Source: Lycium barbarum (lineage: Eukaryota; Streptophyta; Magnoliopsida; Solanales; Solanaceae). Taken from it: a stretch of 64,000 bases of DNA. Shown piece after piece: positions 31,233 to 41,504 of the stretch. Each line of letters opens with the position of its first letter. Within the stretch, counting starts at the first letter, position 1. Both the position numbers and the translations under genes were made by a program. The notes under the pieces were generated by a model. The model had not been told where the DNA came from. It saw only the letters and a list, made by a program, of their open reading frames with translations, and ran no database searches. The stretch lies in contig NC_083341.1 of NCBI RefSeq assembly GCF_019175385.1, positions 89,864,321 to 89,928,320 on the forward strand, read 5' to 3'.

Positions 31233-33303
31233 ACTAGTGGTGATCATGCCCGGCCTTCTAGGCTTGGTGTAAACATAGCAGCCCGCCTTAGCGATGACAT
31301 GCTCAACCATTTAGGCATGGTGGAATCGTATACAGCCCGCCTTCGCGGTGACATGCCAGGCCAACTAGGTACGGTGGAATCGTATCGTCACATAATTAAT
31401 ATAAACTCCTCATTATCATACATATCATAGGCATATCATGACCTTATCATAACCTTAGCATTATTATATATTCATCACTAATCCTACATTGAAACTTGGA
31501 GATAACCCAGGCTATGTCGGGGTGACATGAGGTCGTGAACCCCCGACTACGTTATGGAGTGATTATAATCGTCATGTCTCACCTTGATGGGACTAGCATT
31601 TTAAGGTGAGTGTACACAAGGAAAAATCATCAATCGAACTATACTTAGCATCGTTAGCTTCATGGACATCTGATATTACTCTAGGATTCTTCATACATAT
31701 ATTCATCATTATCATGCTCGTATCGTATCTGCTTTCTTTATCAAGTGCGTAGGTGGCTTCTTATAGTCATGGACTCATAATTTCCGTTATTTAGGAAGAT
31801 TGTAGAAAATTAGGAAGATTCATGCCTTAGAAGGAAAGGGTTAGCGTTACATACCTTTTCGTTTAGCTACTCTATCGCTTGAACGTTCCTTTCCAATAAT
31901 CACGTTTCTACCTTCAAGAGAGTTCATACTTATATTAGATAATCGATAACATAAGCGTGTTTGAACTAAAGATAGAGAAACTTGAGCAGCATCTCCTTTA
32001 TTTATACTACTTTCTCTATATCACATATCAACCCCCAAACGTCACTAACAACATTCATAATATCATCATCAATAACTTTTATAAAATTCATCATTATCTG
32101 ATCCCCACAATTTTCTCTCAAGGTCATCCATAATCATGATCATAGCACAACATTACATTCATTCTTATCTAATGTTTCTCTCATACTCTTAACATCATTC
32201 CTAACGTAATTACAATCACAATCATATCAATACTCATGATTCATTCCAAACTACTACTCAAAATTTACATTATTCCCACTTTCATTACCCATTTCCTATA
32301 CCCTTCCACAATCCAAGTGATTCAACTTTTCAATACCTTAAATAACATAGAAATACCATAAAATTTACCTTAGATGGTGTGGGATTGAACTTTGAGTGGA
32401 AACACTTCCCTTGAGCAAAACCCTAGATCCACTTCCCATGAAATTTCTTGCCTTAGATGAACCTTAGTGAGTTTCTTGCACTTGTTTCCCTTGATTTGAT
32501 GAAGTTGATCATTGATTTCACTTGGATTCTTGTACATGAGGAGTTTGGAAAGTTCTAGAGAGCTCTTGAGTCGTGGAGAGAGAAAATAAAATGAGTTAAA
32601 TAAACTTGGGGTGTCCTTTTATAAATTAAAAATCTGTCCCGACATCATCATAAAGACACTTAAATGGTCTGTATAAATTTATACGGTCCGTATAAGTGAC
32701 CGTGAAATTGGTTCAGCAACCATCCCTTTCTGTGTCAATTATATGACATATTATACGGTCCGTATAAGTGACCGTGAAATCACCCCATTCAACAACTCAT
32801 TCTGTGACCATTATACGGCACATTATACGGTCCGTATAATTTTATATGTTCCGTATAAGTGACTGTATAATCCCATCAGTGAGGGACTTCACTGTGACGA
32901 TTCTGCGGTCCATTATATGGACCGTAAAACAGTATATGGACCGTATAATCGACCGTCTGACTCATCCTTTCACTAATTTTTGTTCTCGTCACTTCGTTTG
33001 ATCTCAAATCCTCATGGGAACTTCTTGATACTTGTTTAACACGTCGTTAACAATCTAAGTGATATTATAACTGCTCTCCAAAACATTATTAATCCATCAT
33101 TTGTTGGATTGTCGTAATTTCTGCCCGACACAGAAAATATACCTTGCTTTCCTTAGCAACTTTCATCTCCTACCTCAAATTTCTTTTGAAATCTTATTTA
33201 AAATAATCAAATGGTATTTCTTTTCTTATCGAAACATCGTATACGTCGTGCCCTTCGTTAATCTACTCACTGTACATTAACAAAAAAAAATCGGGGTGTA
33301 ACA
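31233..33303 (-). repeat. LTR fragment of a second subfamily fused to F gag
   Basis: It starts at ACTAGTGGTGATCATGCCC, inside an LTR, and runs to GGGGTGTAACA (33303). A tandem repeat of about three units (CAGCCCGCCTTAGCG...) lies at about 31228-31386, TATA at 32616-32626, and an array of TATACGGTCCGTATAAG words at 32655-32960. It clearly differs from 24517-26885, so it is not the partner LTR of that copy. No target duplication links 24512-24516 (ATTCA) with 33304-33308 (TACAT). Confidence 0.82.
32616..32960 (-). promoter_or_regulatory. LTR promoter with TATACGGTCC word array
   Basis: At least eight occurrences or near-occurrences of TATACGGTCCGTATAA, CGGTCCATTATATGG and AAGTGACCGT precede TTTATAAAAGGAC in sense. 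The words are palindromic and irregularly spaced, unlike a simple tandem repeat. A related array is at 17283-17430. Confidence 0.5.
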
Positions 33304-34229
33304 TACATTGAGTAAGATTTGTGATAAGGTGTTAAGTGGAGAGGCCAAGGAAGAAATTCTTAATAGTGAGGGGTTTTGAGGATAAAAGGGTGTGATTGCA
33401 TTCCACGGGCTGGTGGCTTGATCAAGTTGATTTTAGAGGTGGCTCATAGTTCTAGAAATTCTATTCACCCTGGTGCTACCAAGAGTATTGTGATTTGAAA
33501 CAACACTATTGGTGGGGTAGGATGAAATGTGGCATTGTTTAGTTCATTTCTTAGTGTTTGAATTTCCAGAAGGTTAAGTACGAGCACCGGAGATCCGGGG
33601 GTACACTTCAGAGGATGTCCATTTTACAGTGGAAGTGGGAGATAGCCATGAATATTGTTATTATTCATCCGAAGAACTTGGGCAAGTTTGTTCCATTTGG
33701 GTTATTGTCAACAAGTTGACTAAGTCTGCGCACTTCATACCAGTTCAGACGACTTACAATGCAGAGAAGTTGGACAAGATTTATATCCAAGAGATTATTT
33801 GATTGCATGGAGTGCCCATTTCAATTATCTCCAACAAAGGCACTCAGTTCACATCCTATTTCTGGAGGACTTTGCATGCTGAGATGCGGAATCAGTTGGA
33901 TCCTAGTACTGCTTTTAACCCTTAGAGGGATGGTCAGTCTGAGAGGACGATTTAGGTTATAAAGGATATGCTCTAAGCTTGTGTTATCGATTTGATGGTT
34001 ATTGGGACCAGTTCTTGGCAAAGTTTACGTAAAACAACAGCTATCATTCAAGTATCGACATGGCTCAATTCAAAGCCTTATATGGGAGAATATGCCGATC
34101 TCTAAATGGCTGGTTTGATACTTTTGAGGCGATACTTTGGGTTCTGATCTTTTGCGGGTGTCATTCGATAAGGTGAAGTTGATTCAAGAAAAGCTTCTAG
34201 CGACTTATACTAGGCAGAAAGAGTATGCG
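33304..34229 (+). pseudogene. pol: Older Ty3/gypsy integrase, N-terminal part (element H)
   Basis: The plus strand encodes, with many stops, WVIVNKLTKSAHFIPVQTTY (about 33700), ISIISNKGTQFTSYFWRTLH and DGQSERTI, i.e. the integrase core. The first two catalytic positions read N rather than D. It breaks at 34229, where element D is inserted, and the frame resumes at 62247. The amount of decay shows H is the oldest layer here. Confidence 0.8.
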
Positions 34230-34349
34230 TGTCACGACCCAACCAGAGGGCCATGACGGGTACCCGATACTAATATACCGAGCACCTCTAATCTAACATT
34301 CCATTCTCGCTACTAGGTGGGTCACATGGACGATTTATGCCTATTTTAC
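34230..34349 (-). repeat. D 3' LTR, first part
   Basis: It starts TGTCACGACCCAACCAGAGG and matches 60071-60190. It is cut by N2, with target duplication TTTAC (34345-34349). Confidence 0.9.
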
Positions 34350-34865
34350 TGTCACGACCCAACCCCGTAGGCCGTGACTAGTGCCCGATCTGGGCACCCA
34401 AACCCATCTATCAAATGCATTCAAGTATATAGCAGAAGCCGTCAAGGCTATATTCTAAATTTAGATAATTTCCAGAAAAATTTCGGCAGAGTTTCCTTTG
34501 TTTTACAGACTATCCAAAATAACCCCGCGCACAGAAAATACCAACAAAGGCCACACCGGCCAACAAAGCAACATGTAAACATATGCGGACCGGCCGCCGC
34601 GGCGAATGGGATCGCCCAAACACATCATATACACACATCCGTACAGAAAGACCCAACCCACAAACATGTCCACAGACCTCTAAACAGACCGACAGAATCA
34701 TATGACGGGACAGGGCCCCGCCGTACCCAAATAGTCAGATATACAGAAATATATACATAACAAAAGGTGTATGTACCAAAAGTGGACTCCGGATCAAAAG
34801 GGAGTACTCCGAAATAGCAGAAAGTGGAGCCTACAGTGATGGATCACTTGTGTCTGTACCTGCGG
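34350..34865 (-). repeat. N2 terminal LTR segment (end in sense)
   Basis: The last roughly 516 bp of an LTR (GGGTCGTGACA in sense at 34350). It includes the TTTCGGCAGAGTTTCC module (34480-34500) and stops at CTGTACCTGCGGGG, where pol begins without a polypurine tract. The rest of this 3' LTR is absent here. Confidence 0.82.
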
Positions 34866-34869
34866 GGAG

Positions 34870-37115
34870 TGCGTGGTAACCCAACAACGAAATCCATATT
34901 GATCATCTCCCATTTCCAGGCTGGAATTTCTATCTCCTGTAATAATCCACCGAGCTTCTGATGTTCAATTTTAACTTGCTGACAATTTGGGCACTGACCA
35001 ACGAACTCTGCAATATCTTTCTTCATACCGTCCCACTAATACAAACTTCTGAGATCATGATACATTTTAGTGGAACCAGGATGAATAGAATACCGTGCAT
35101 TATGCGCCTCGCCCATGATTTGTCGCCGTAAGCCTGCAACATCCGGTACACAGAATCTGCCTTCATATAATAATACCCCTTCAGGCAAAATTTCAAACGG
35201 AGTCTTTTCTTTATTAAGAGCCACATCTCTGTACTGAACCAGAATAGGATCCTCAAACTGTCGCTGCTTTACTTCTTCTATAATAGATGATTCAGCAACT
35301 GCACGAACAGAAATCACAGAATCTCTAGAATCTGCCAAACGAACTCCAAGGCTGGCCAACTGATGAATTTCACGAACCAAATCTTTCTTACCAGGTGGTA
35401 CATCAGCCAAGCTGCCCATAGACTTGCGGCTAAGTGCATCCGCTACCACATTGGCTTTCCCAGGATGGTACAGAATATCAACGTCATAATCTTTCAATAA
35501 TTCAAGCCATCTTCTCTGCCGCAAATTCAGTTCCTTCTGCTTAAAAATATACTGGAGACTCTTATGGTCCGTATAAATATCAACATGGACCCCATATAAA
35601 TAGTACCGCCAAATCTTCAAAGCGTGAATCACCGCGGCCAACTCAAGATCATGAGTGGGATAATTCTTCTCATGCGGTCTGAGCTGCCGGGAGGCATAGG
35701 CTATAACTCGACCGTGCTGCATCAACACACAGCCTATCCCAATACCAGAGGCATCACAATAGACAACATACCCGTCTGATCCTTCTGGAAGGGCTAGAAC
35801 TGGAGTTGTAATTAATTTTTCTTTCAACATCTGAAAGTTGAACTCGCAGGCATCAGTCCACTGAAATTTTGCTGCTTTCTGAGTAAGCTTCGTCAGTGGT
35901 GCCGCAATAGAAGAAAAAGTTTCCACGAACCTCAGATAATATCCGGCTAACCCCAGAAAACTGGGAACCTCTGTCGGTGTAGTAGGCCTGGGCTAATTCT
36001 GCACAGCTTCAATCTTCTGCGTATCGACCCGAATACCATCTGCTCCAGCAATATGCCCCAAGAATGCCACAGAAGTTAACCAGAATTCACATTTGGAAAA
36101 TTTAGCATATAATTTTTATTGCCGAAGAATGCCAAGTACTGTTCTCAAATGATCTGAATGCTCCCCTGCTGATCGTGAATAAATCAAAATATCATCAATA
36201 AACACAATCACGAACATATCCAGGAAAGGCCAAAATACCCGATTCATCAGATCCATGAATACCGCTGGAGCATTAGTAAGCCCGAAAGACATCACTCTGA
36301 ATTCATAATGCCCGTACCGGGTCCTGAAAGCAGTCTTCGGAATATCTGATTCTCGCACTTGCACCTGATGATAACCCGAGCGCAAATCTATCTTTGAAAA
36401 ATATTTGGAACCCTGAAACTGATCAAACAAATCATCAATCCGGGGGAGGGGATATTTATTCTTTATAGTCACCTTATTTAATTGCCAATAATCAATACAC
36501 ATTCGCAGTGACCCATCTTTCTTTCTTACGAATAATACCGGCGCTCCCCAGGGTGATGTGCTGGGTCTGATAAAGCCTTTTTCCAACAGATCCTTCAGCT
36601 GCTCTTTCAATTCCTTCAATTCAGCCGGTGCCATTATGTACAGAGGAATAGATATAGGCTGCGTATCTGGCAACAAGTCTATAGTGAAATCTATCTCCCG
36701 TTCAGGCGGAAGACCCGGAAGCTCATCTGGAAACACATCTGGGAATTCATTAACAACCGGAACAGACTGAAGAGTAGGTGTCTCGGCTGTAGTATCGTGC
36801 ACCCGAACCAAATGATAGATATAACCTTTCTGAATCATCTTCTTAGTCTTGAGGTACAAAATAAACTTACCCCTCGGCGATGCTGTAGACCCGAACCACT
36901 CTATAACTGGTTCCCCTGGAAACTGAAAACGGACTACCTTTTTATGGCAGTCAACATTAGCATAACAGGAAGCCAACCAGTCCATACCCATAATGACATC
37001 AAATTCCAGCATATCTAATTCTATCAAATCAGCTTTAGTGCAGCGATCACATATAGTCACAGAACAATCCCTGTATACCTGCCTCGCTATAATACAATCC
37101 CCGACCGGGGTAGCT
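34870..37115 (-). pseudogene. pol: N2 protease end, reverse transcriptase, RNase H, integrase finger
   Basis: In sense: the protease C-terminal half ([12 protein letters not shown]), reverse transcriptase (37060-36116: [42 protein letters not shown] with the catalytic Asp pair), a stop after GILRQ and another in the thumb, RNase H (35926-35400: [35 protein letters not shown]), and the H2C2 finger ([11 protein letters not shown] ... CPNCQQVK) with one Trp codon changed to stop near 35037. It ends at VVGLPRT, the start of the integrase core. One unusual residue is DYWQLNKV in place of the DYRQLNKV seen in F. It is the best-preserved pol in the window but still broken. Confidence 0.88.
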
Positions 37116-37120
37116 ATTTT

Positions 37121-38135
37121 GGATATTGTTGACAGATTGACGAAATCAGCCCACTTCCTCCCCGTCCGGACTACTTATTCGGCTGAGGATTATGCTAGAT
37201 TATATATCAGAGAGATAGTCAGACTTCACGGAGTCCCTGTATCTATTATTACTGACCGAGGCGCCCAGTTTACGGCAAATTTCTGGAGGTCATTTCAGGA
37301 GGGATTAGGGACTCAGGTGAGCCTCAATACAGCTTTTCATCCTCTGTCCGACGGGCAGGCCGAGCGCACTATTCAGACGCTAGAAGATATGTTGCGGGCC
37401 TGCGTTATTAATTTTAGAGGCAGCTGGGATGATCATTTGCCGCTTATTGAATTTGCCTATAATAACAGTTATCACTCCAGCATTCAGATGGCACCGTAGG
37501 GAGCTCTTTATGGCAGGAAATGCAGATCTCCTATTGGGTGGCTCGATGTGGGCGAAACTAAATTAATTGGGCCAGATGTGATCCAGGAAGCAGTGGATAA
37601 AGTAAAACTTATTCGGGAGCGATTATTGGCTGCACAGAGTCGACATAAAGCATATGTAGACAGACGACGTCGACCATTAGAGTTCCAGATTGGCGACTGG
37701 GTATTTCTGAAGGTGTCGCCTATGAAGGGTGTTATGATATTCGGTAAGAAGGGTAAGTTAAGCCCGCGGTATATCAGGCCGTATCAGATCATTCGGAAGA
37801 TAGGCGAGGTCGCCTATGAGATAGACTTACCATCCGATTTGGAGGCAGTGCACCCGGTATTTCATGTGTCCATGCTGCGAAAATGTATTGGTGATCCTTC
37901 CAGAATATTCCCAGTAAATGACATTCAGGTAACGGAGCATTTGTCTTATGAAGAGCAGCCTATAACTATTCTGGATCGGCAGGTCAGGAGACTACGCACT
38001 AAGGAAGTGCCTTCTGTTAAAGTCCTATGGCGCAACAACAACCGGGAAGAGATGACCTGGGAGTCGGAGGAGAAGATGAGGAGGAAATATCCCCACTTGT
38101 TTCCTACGCCCACAGGTAATCTAAACATTTTTTAA
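37121..38135 (+). pseudogene. pol: N2 integrase core and chromodomain, inverted
   Basis: The plus strand encodes [31 protein letters not shown] and DGQAERTIQ, so all three DDE residues are present. After SSIQMAP a single stop (37497-37499) replaces a Tyr codon of the family. The frame then runs on through the GPY-type domain (KLSPRYIRPYQIIRKIGEV) and a chromodomain-like tail (VPSVKVLWRNNNREEMTWES) to the terminator at 38135. It is oriented opposite to the rest of pol. Its first residues follow on from where the minus-strand pol stops, missing only a short stretch. Confidence 0.88.
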
Positions 38136-38227
38136 ACTTGTTGTATTAATCGATGGATGAATTATGTGTACTACATACAAGATAGGGACTCCCCCGTTAT
38201 GCTCATAAGACCTTATAAGAGTAATTT

Positions 38228-38263
38228 AACATTCGGGGACGAATGTTCTAAAAGGGGGGAGAA
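38228..38263 (+). promoter_or_regulatory. N2 pre-PPT hairpin and polypurine tract (inverted copy)
   Basis: AACATTCG-GGGA-CGAATGTT (38228-38247) is followed by AAAAGGGGGGAGAA, abutting TGTTATGTCCCG at 38264. The arrangement is normal for a 3' LTR on the plus strand, although the sequence after this LTR is a 5'-type primer site. Confidence 0.82.
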
Positions 38264-40125
38264 TGTTATGTCCCGTGTTTTCGCATAATTGGAAATTTAG
38301 AAATAATTGTGCCTTGTATGTTGTAAGGCAATATTTTGATTTTTGTTAATATGCCTATGTTGTTTATGAAAAATATTGGTGTGGAAATGTGGAGGAAGGC
38401 CAAGGGAAAATTTGGAATTTCGGAAATTACAAAACGAGATTTCAACTAATTGGGCTCAACAAATTAATGCAAAAATTGAAGCCCAAAGCCAAGGGGTGGC
38501 CGGCCAAACCATGGCCCAAACCCAACAAATAGATCATGTGCTTTGCATGTGATCATTAAATCAAGGAAGCATACTATATATTCATGCTAATCCTTAGAAT
38601 GTTCAAGAAGAACAAATCAAAAAAAAAAAAATGAAGAGCTCAAAAAGCCCCTCTCGGCCGAACCCTATAGGAAAATAAAAAAAAATTCCAAGCTTTGATT
38701 CTAATCTAAAAATCTTATTCTTCTTGTATACAATTAGTTAAGCGAAAGAACCACGCTTGCGGCAAGTCGGAATTTCAAGAAAAAGGTAAGATTTCTATGT
38801 TTTTGTGTTATGAAATGGATATATATGTTATAGTGATTAGAATTGGATGAAGAATATGGGATTGTGTTGTGTTGTGCATGGCCGTGTGTGTGTGGGTGGA
38901 AGGTGTTTGGCCGTGTACCATATAGGGAGGAGGAGAAGTGGATTCAAGTTTGTTTGGATTGATTAGTTGTATTATGGTGACCTCTTGTGATGCAAATGAA
39001 GGTTTAATGAATTGAATTGGCATTGGAATTCCTTGTATGTAATTATGAGAAATTATGTGAATTTTATATGATTTTTGTGTAAGTATGGGAGTAAGGTTCT
39101 AGAATAAGAATTCATGTTGTTGTTAATGAATTTGGAATGAAACAATGCGAGTTAGTATGTTCGTCGTAGTTGTTGACGTTTCGGGTAGAATATGGAAAGC
39201 GGCGGATTGCTTAAATCCATATAAATCGCTTGGGACATTATTGGATTGTGTTTGAATAATCTTCAATGAGTAAATAAATATGATAATGTTGATATTGGTT
39301 TGATGTTGTGAAGTTTGGATGAAAGTTGTTGAATTAGGTAGAAAGAAAGAATATTGACGTTAGAGTGATTTTGTTATGACTTGTGGTGTTTGTGAGATTG
39401 TGGGTTGTTGTTGTTGTATATGGAGCCGAGCTAAGTCTCGGGGTGTTATATCTATAGGGGAAATGCTACCAAAATTTCGGTAGACAAAAATGAGGTTAAG
39501 TGAATTCTTAAGCCTTGAAATCCCTAATTGGTAACTTTGGCCATTTGCAGATTCTGAACGAAACGGGACTTGAGTTTTGGGCGAGCGTAAGACGCATATA
39601 AGGTATGTAAGGCTACCCATTCCTTCTTTTGGCATGTCTTAGGTATACTAGGTCGATATTGGAGCCCCGAGGGAAATTCTGTTCCTAGAAATCCGAATTG
39701 GAAATTTAGTATTTTTCATTCAATTGAATTGAATTACAAAACTCATATTATATTGAAAAGTGATCTAATGTCTGAAACTTTTGTAAATGTAATCAAGTTG
39801 CCTCGAGACTTCCATGTATGATTCCATAGACCCCAAATGTCTGTGATTCATGTCCGCCACCTCGACTAGACCCGCGGTGGGCCCGCTAGCATCGAGACTT
39901 CTTTGTTTGCTCTATTATGCCCATTCTTGTATAATGTCGGAAAAACACTTTTGGTTATGAATTTGGCTATCATAAATTAATGTTTTGACTGCCACGATAT
40001 TCTAAACTATATTTTGAACCATAAATACTATGTTGGAAATACTTTTGTGAAACGAACCCCGTATTGACTAGTTATTCGAATTATTTGATTAATGAGTTAG
40101 CTTATGATATTATCAAGTTTCAAAA
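38264..40125 (+). repeat. N2 left-arm LTR (terminal part missing)
   Basis: TGTTATGTCCCG onward, related to the N1 LTR. A CATGTGC...GCATGTG box lies upstream of TATATATTC (about 38537-38582), and the conserved CTACCAAAATTTCGGTAG motif is at 39466-39483. It ends ATCAAGTTTCAAAAA directly before the primer site. The roughly 1-kb terminal part present in N1 is absent, in the same way as in the right arm. Confidence 0.85.
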
Positions 40126-40127
40126 AG

Positions 40128-40220
40128 TGGTATCAGAGCGGTTTGTCCTCGGAATGTCCACAGGCCGTGTCTCGTAGAGTCTTGTTTATCGGTGTGTTGT
40201 GCACCGCATCTATAAACAGG
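40128..40220 (+). promoter_or_regulatory. N2 left-arm primer site and leader hairpin
   Basis: TGGTATCAGAGC (40128-40139) matches the initiator-Met complement exactly. After 41 nt comes a 16-position hairpin (40181-40220) with loop TTGTGCAC and one mismatch, carrying self-complementary GTGCAC. Confidence 0.82.
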
Positions 40221-40327
40221 AGGATACAGGGCATTTAGGGTGTTACCTTTCTTTGGAATCTTAGATCGTGCGATAGAGCTGTGCTATTAGGATGATTCTG
40301 ATCTGATTCGTTATTATGTTTGCAGTG

Positions 40328-40504
40328 ATGCCTCCGAAGAAGGCAACGGCGGCCCAGAAGGGAAAGGCAGGGATAGCAGGGACCAGTCAGGCACAACGAG
40401 TTACCCGGGATCGTGTTTATGATTTGCCCGAGGTTGTGCCCCATTCAGAGGGATCCGCTACACCACCACCGGTGGAGCCTGGAGCAGGTCCATCAGCAGC
40501 TCCA
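40328..40504 (+). pseudogene. gag: N2 gag N-terminus, left arm
   Basis: It starts ATG at 40328 (MPPKKATAAQKGKAG), a basic segment typical of this gag group and similar to D (MPVKRKATAAQKGK). After about 59 residues (ending PSAAPGP) it runs into LTR sequence at CAGGGCCCC. This is a truncation at a short shared word. Confidence 0.8.
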
Positions 40505-40690
40505 GGGCCCCACCGTACCCAAATAGTCAGATATACAGAAATATATACATAACAAAAGGTTTATGTACCAAAAGTGGACTCCGGATCAAAAGGGAGTACT
40601 CCGAAATAGCAGAAAGTGGAGCCTACAGTGATGGATCACCTGTGTCTGTACCTGCAGGGAGTGCGTGGTAACCCAACAACGAAATCCATA
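40505..40690 (-). repeat. Second copy of the LTR-end/pol junction segment
   Basis: It repeats about 34710-34890, including the same LTR-to-pol junction (CTGCAGGGAGTGCGTGG against CTGCGGGGAGTGCGTGG). The direct repeat as a whole spans about 40502-41190 against 34710-35395. Confidence 0.82.
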
Positions 40691-40701
40691 TTGATCATCT
40701 C

Positions 40702-41301
40702 CTATTTCCAGGCTGGAATTTCCATCTCCTGTAATAATCCACCGCGCTTCTGATGTTCAATTTTAACTTGCTGACAATTTGGGCACTGACCAACGAACTC
40801 TGCAATATCTTTCTTCATACCGTCCCACCAATACAAACTTCTGAGATCATGATACATTTTAGTGGAACCAGGATGAACAGAATACCGTGCATTATGCGCC
40901 TCGCCCATGATTTGTCGTCGTAAGCCTGCAACATCCGGTACACAGAATCTGCCTTCATATAATAATATCCCTTCAGGCGAAATTTCAAACAGAGTCTTTT
41001 CTTTATTAAGAGCCATATCTCTGTACTGAACCAGAATAGGATCCTCAAACTGTCGCTGCTTTATTTCTTCTATAATAGATGATTCAGCAACTGCACGAAC
41101 AGAAATCACAGAATCTCCAGAATCTGCCAAACGAACTCCAAGGCTGGCCAACTGATGAATTTCACGAACGAAAGCTTTCTTACCAGGTGGTACTACCTCG
41201 GGCAAATCATAAACACGAGCCCGGGTAACTCGTTGTGCCTGACTGGTCCCTGCTATCCCTGCCTTTCCCTTCTGGGCCGCCGTTGCCTTCTTCGGAGGCA
41301 T
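40702..41301 (-). pseudogene. Fused gag N-terminus / RNase H end / integrase finger
   Basis: An open frame of about 200 codons. It starts with MPPKKATAAQKGKAG (41301 downward), runs to VYDLPEVV, and then continues in frame with [20 protein letters not shown] of the RNase H-integrase linker. It carries an intact H2C2 finger ([20 protein letters not shown] ... CPNCQQVK) before ending near EIPAWK. The junction lies in a shared GGTGGTAC/GGTAGTAC-type word. The frame is open throughout, in contrast with the copy at 34844-35400, which has a stop. A protein joining the gag start to an integrase finger might be made if the promoter works, but there is no evidence that it is. Confidence 0.7.
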
Positions 41302-41408
41302 CACTGCAAACATAATAACGAATCAGATCAGAATCATCCTAATAGCACAGCTCTATCGCACGATCTAAGATTCCAAAGAAAGGTAACACCCTAAATGCCC
41401 TGTATCCT

Positions 41409-41501
41409 CCTGTTTATAGATGTGGTGCACAACACACCGATAAACAAGACTCTACGAGACACGGCCTGTAGACATTCCGAGGACAAACCGCTCTGATATC
41501 A
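41409..41501 (-). promoter_or_regulatory. N2 right-arm leader hairpin and primer site
   Basis: The minus strand has TGATATCAGAGC (41490-41501, one change from the other arm). After 41 nt comes the hairpin at 41409-41448, with loop TTGTGCAC. Confidence 0.82.
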
Positions 41502-41504
41502 CTT

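Noticed and set aside
24517..33303. Treating 24517-26885 and 31233-33303 as a normal LTR pair
   Set aside because: They differ strongly, especially in the promoter array, and no target duplication connects their outer ends.
36993..37120. Start of the plus-strand integrase frame at 36993
   Set aside because: The first roughly 43 codons are the complement of the protease region of the opposite-strand pol. Integrase homology begins only at about 37121.
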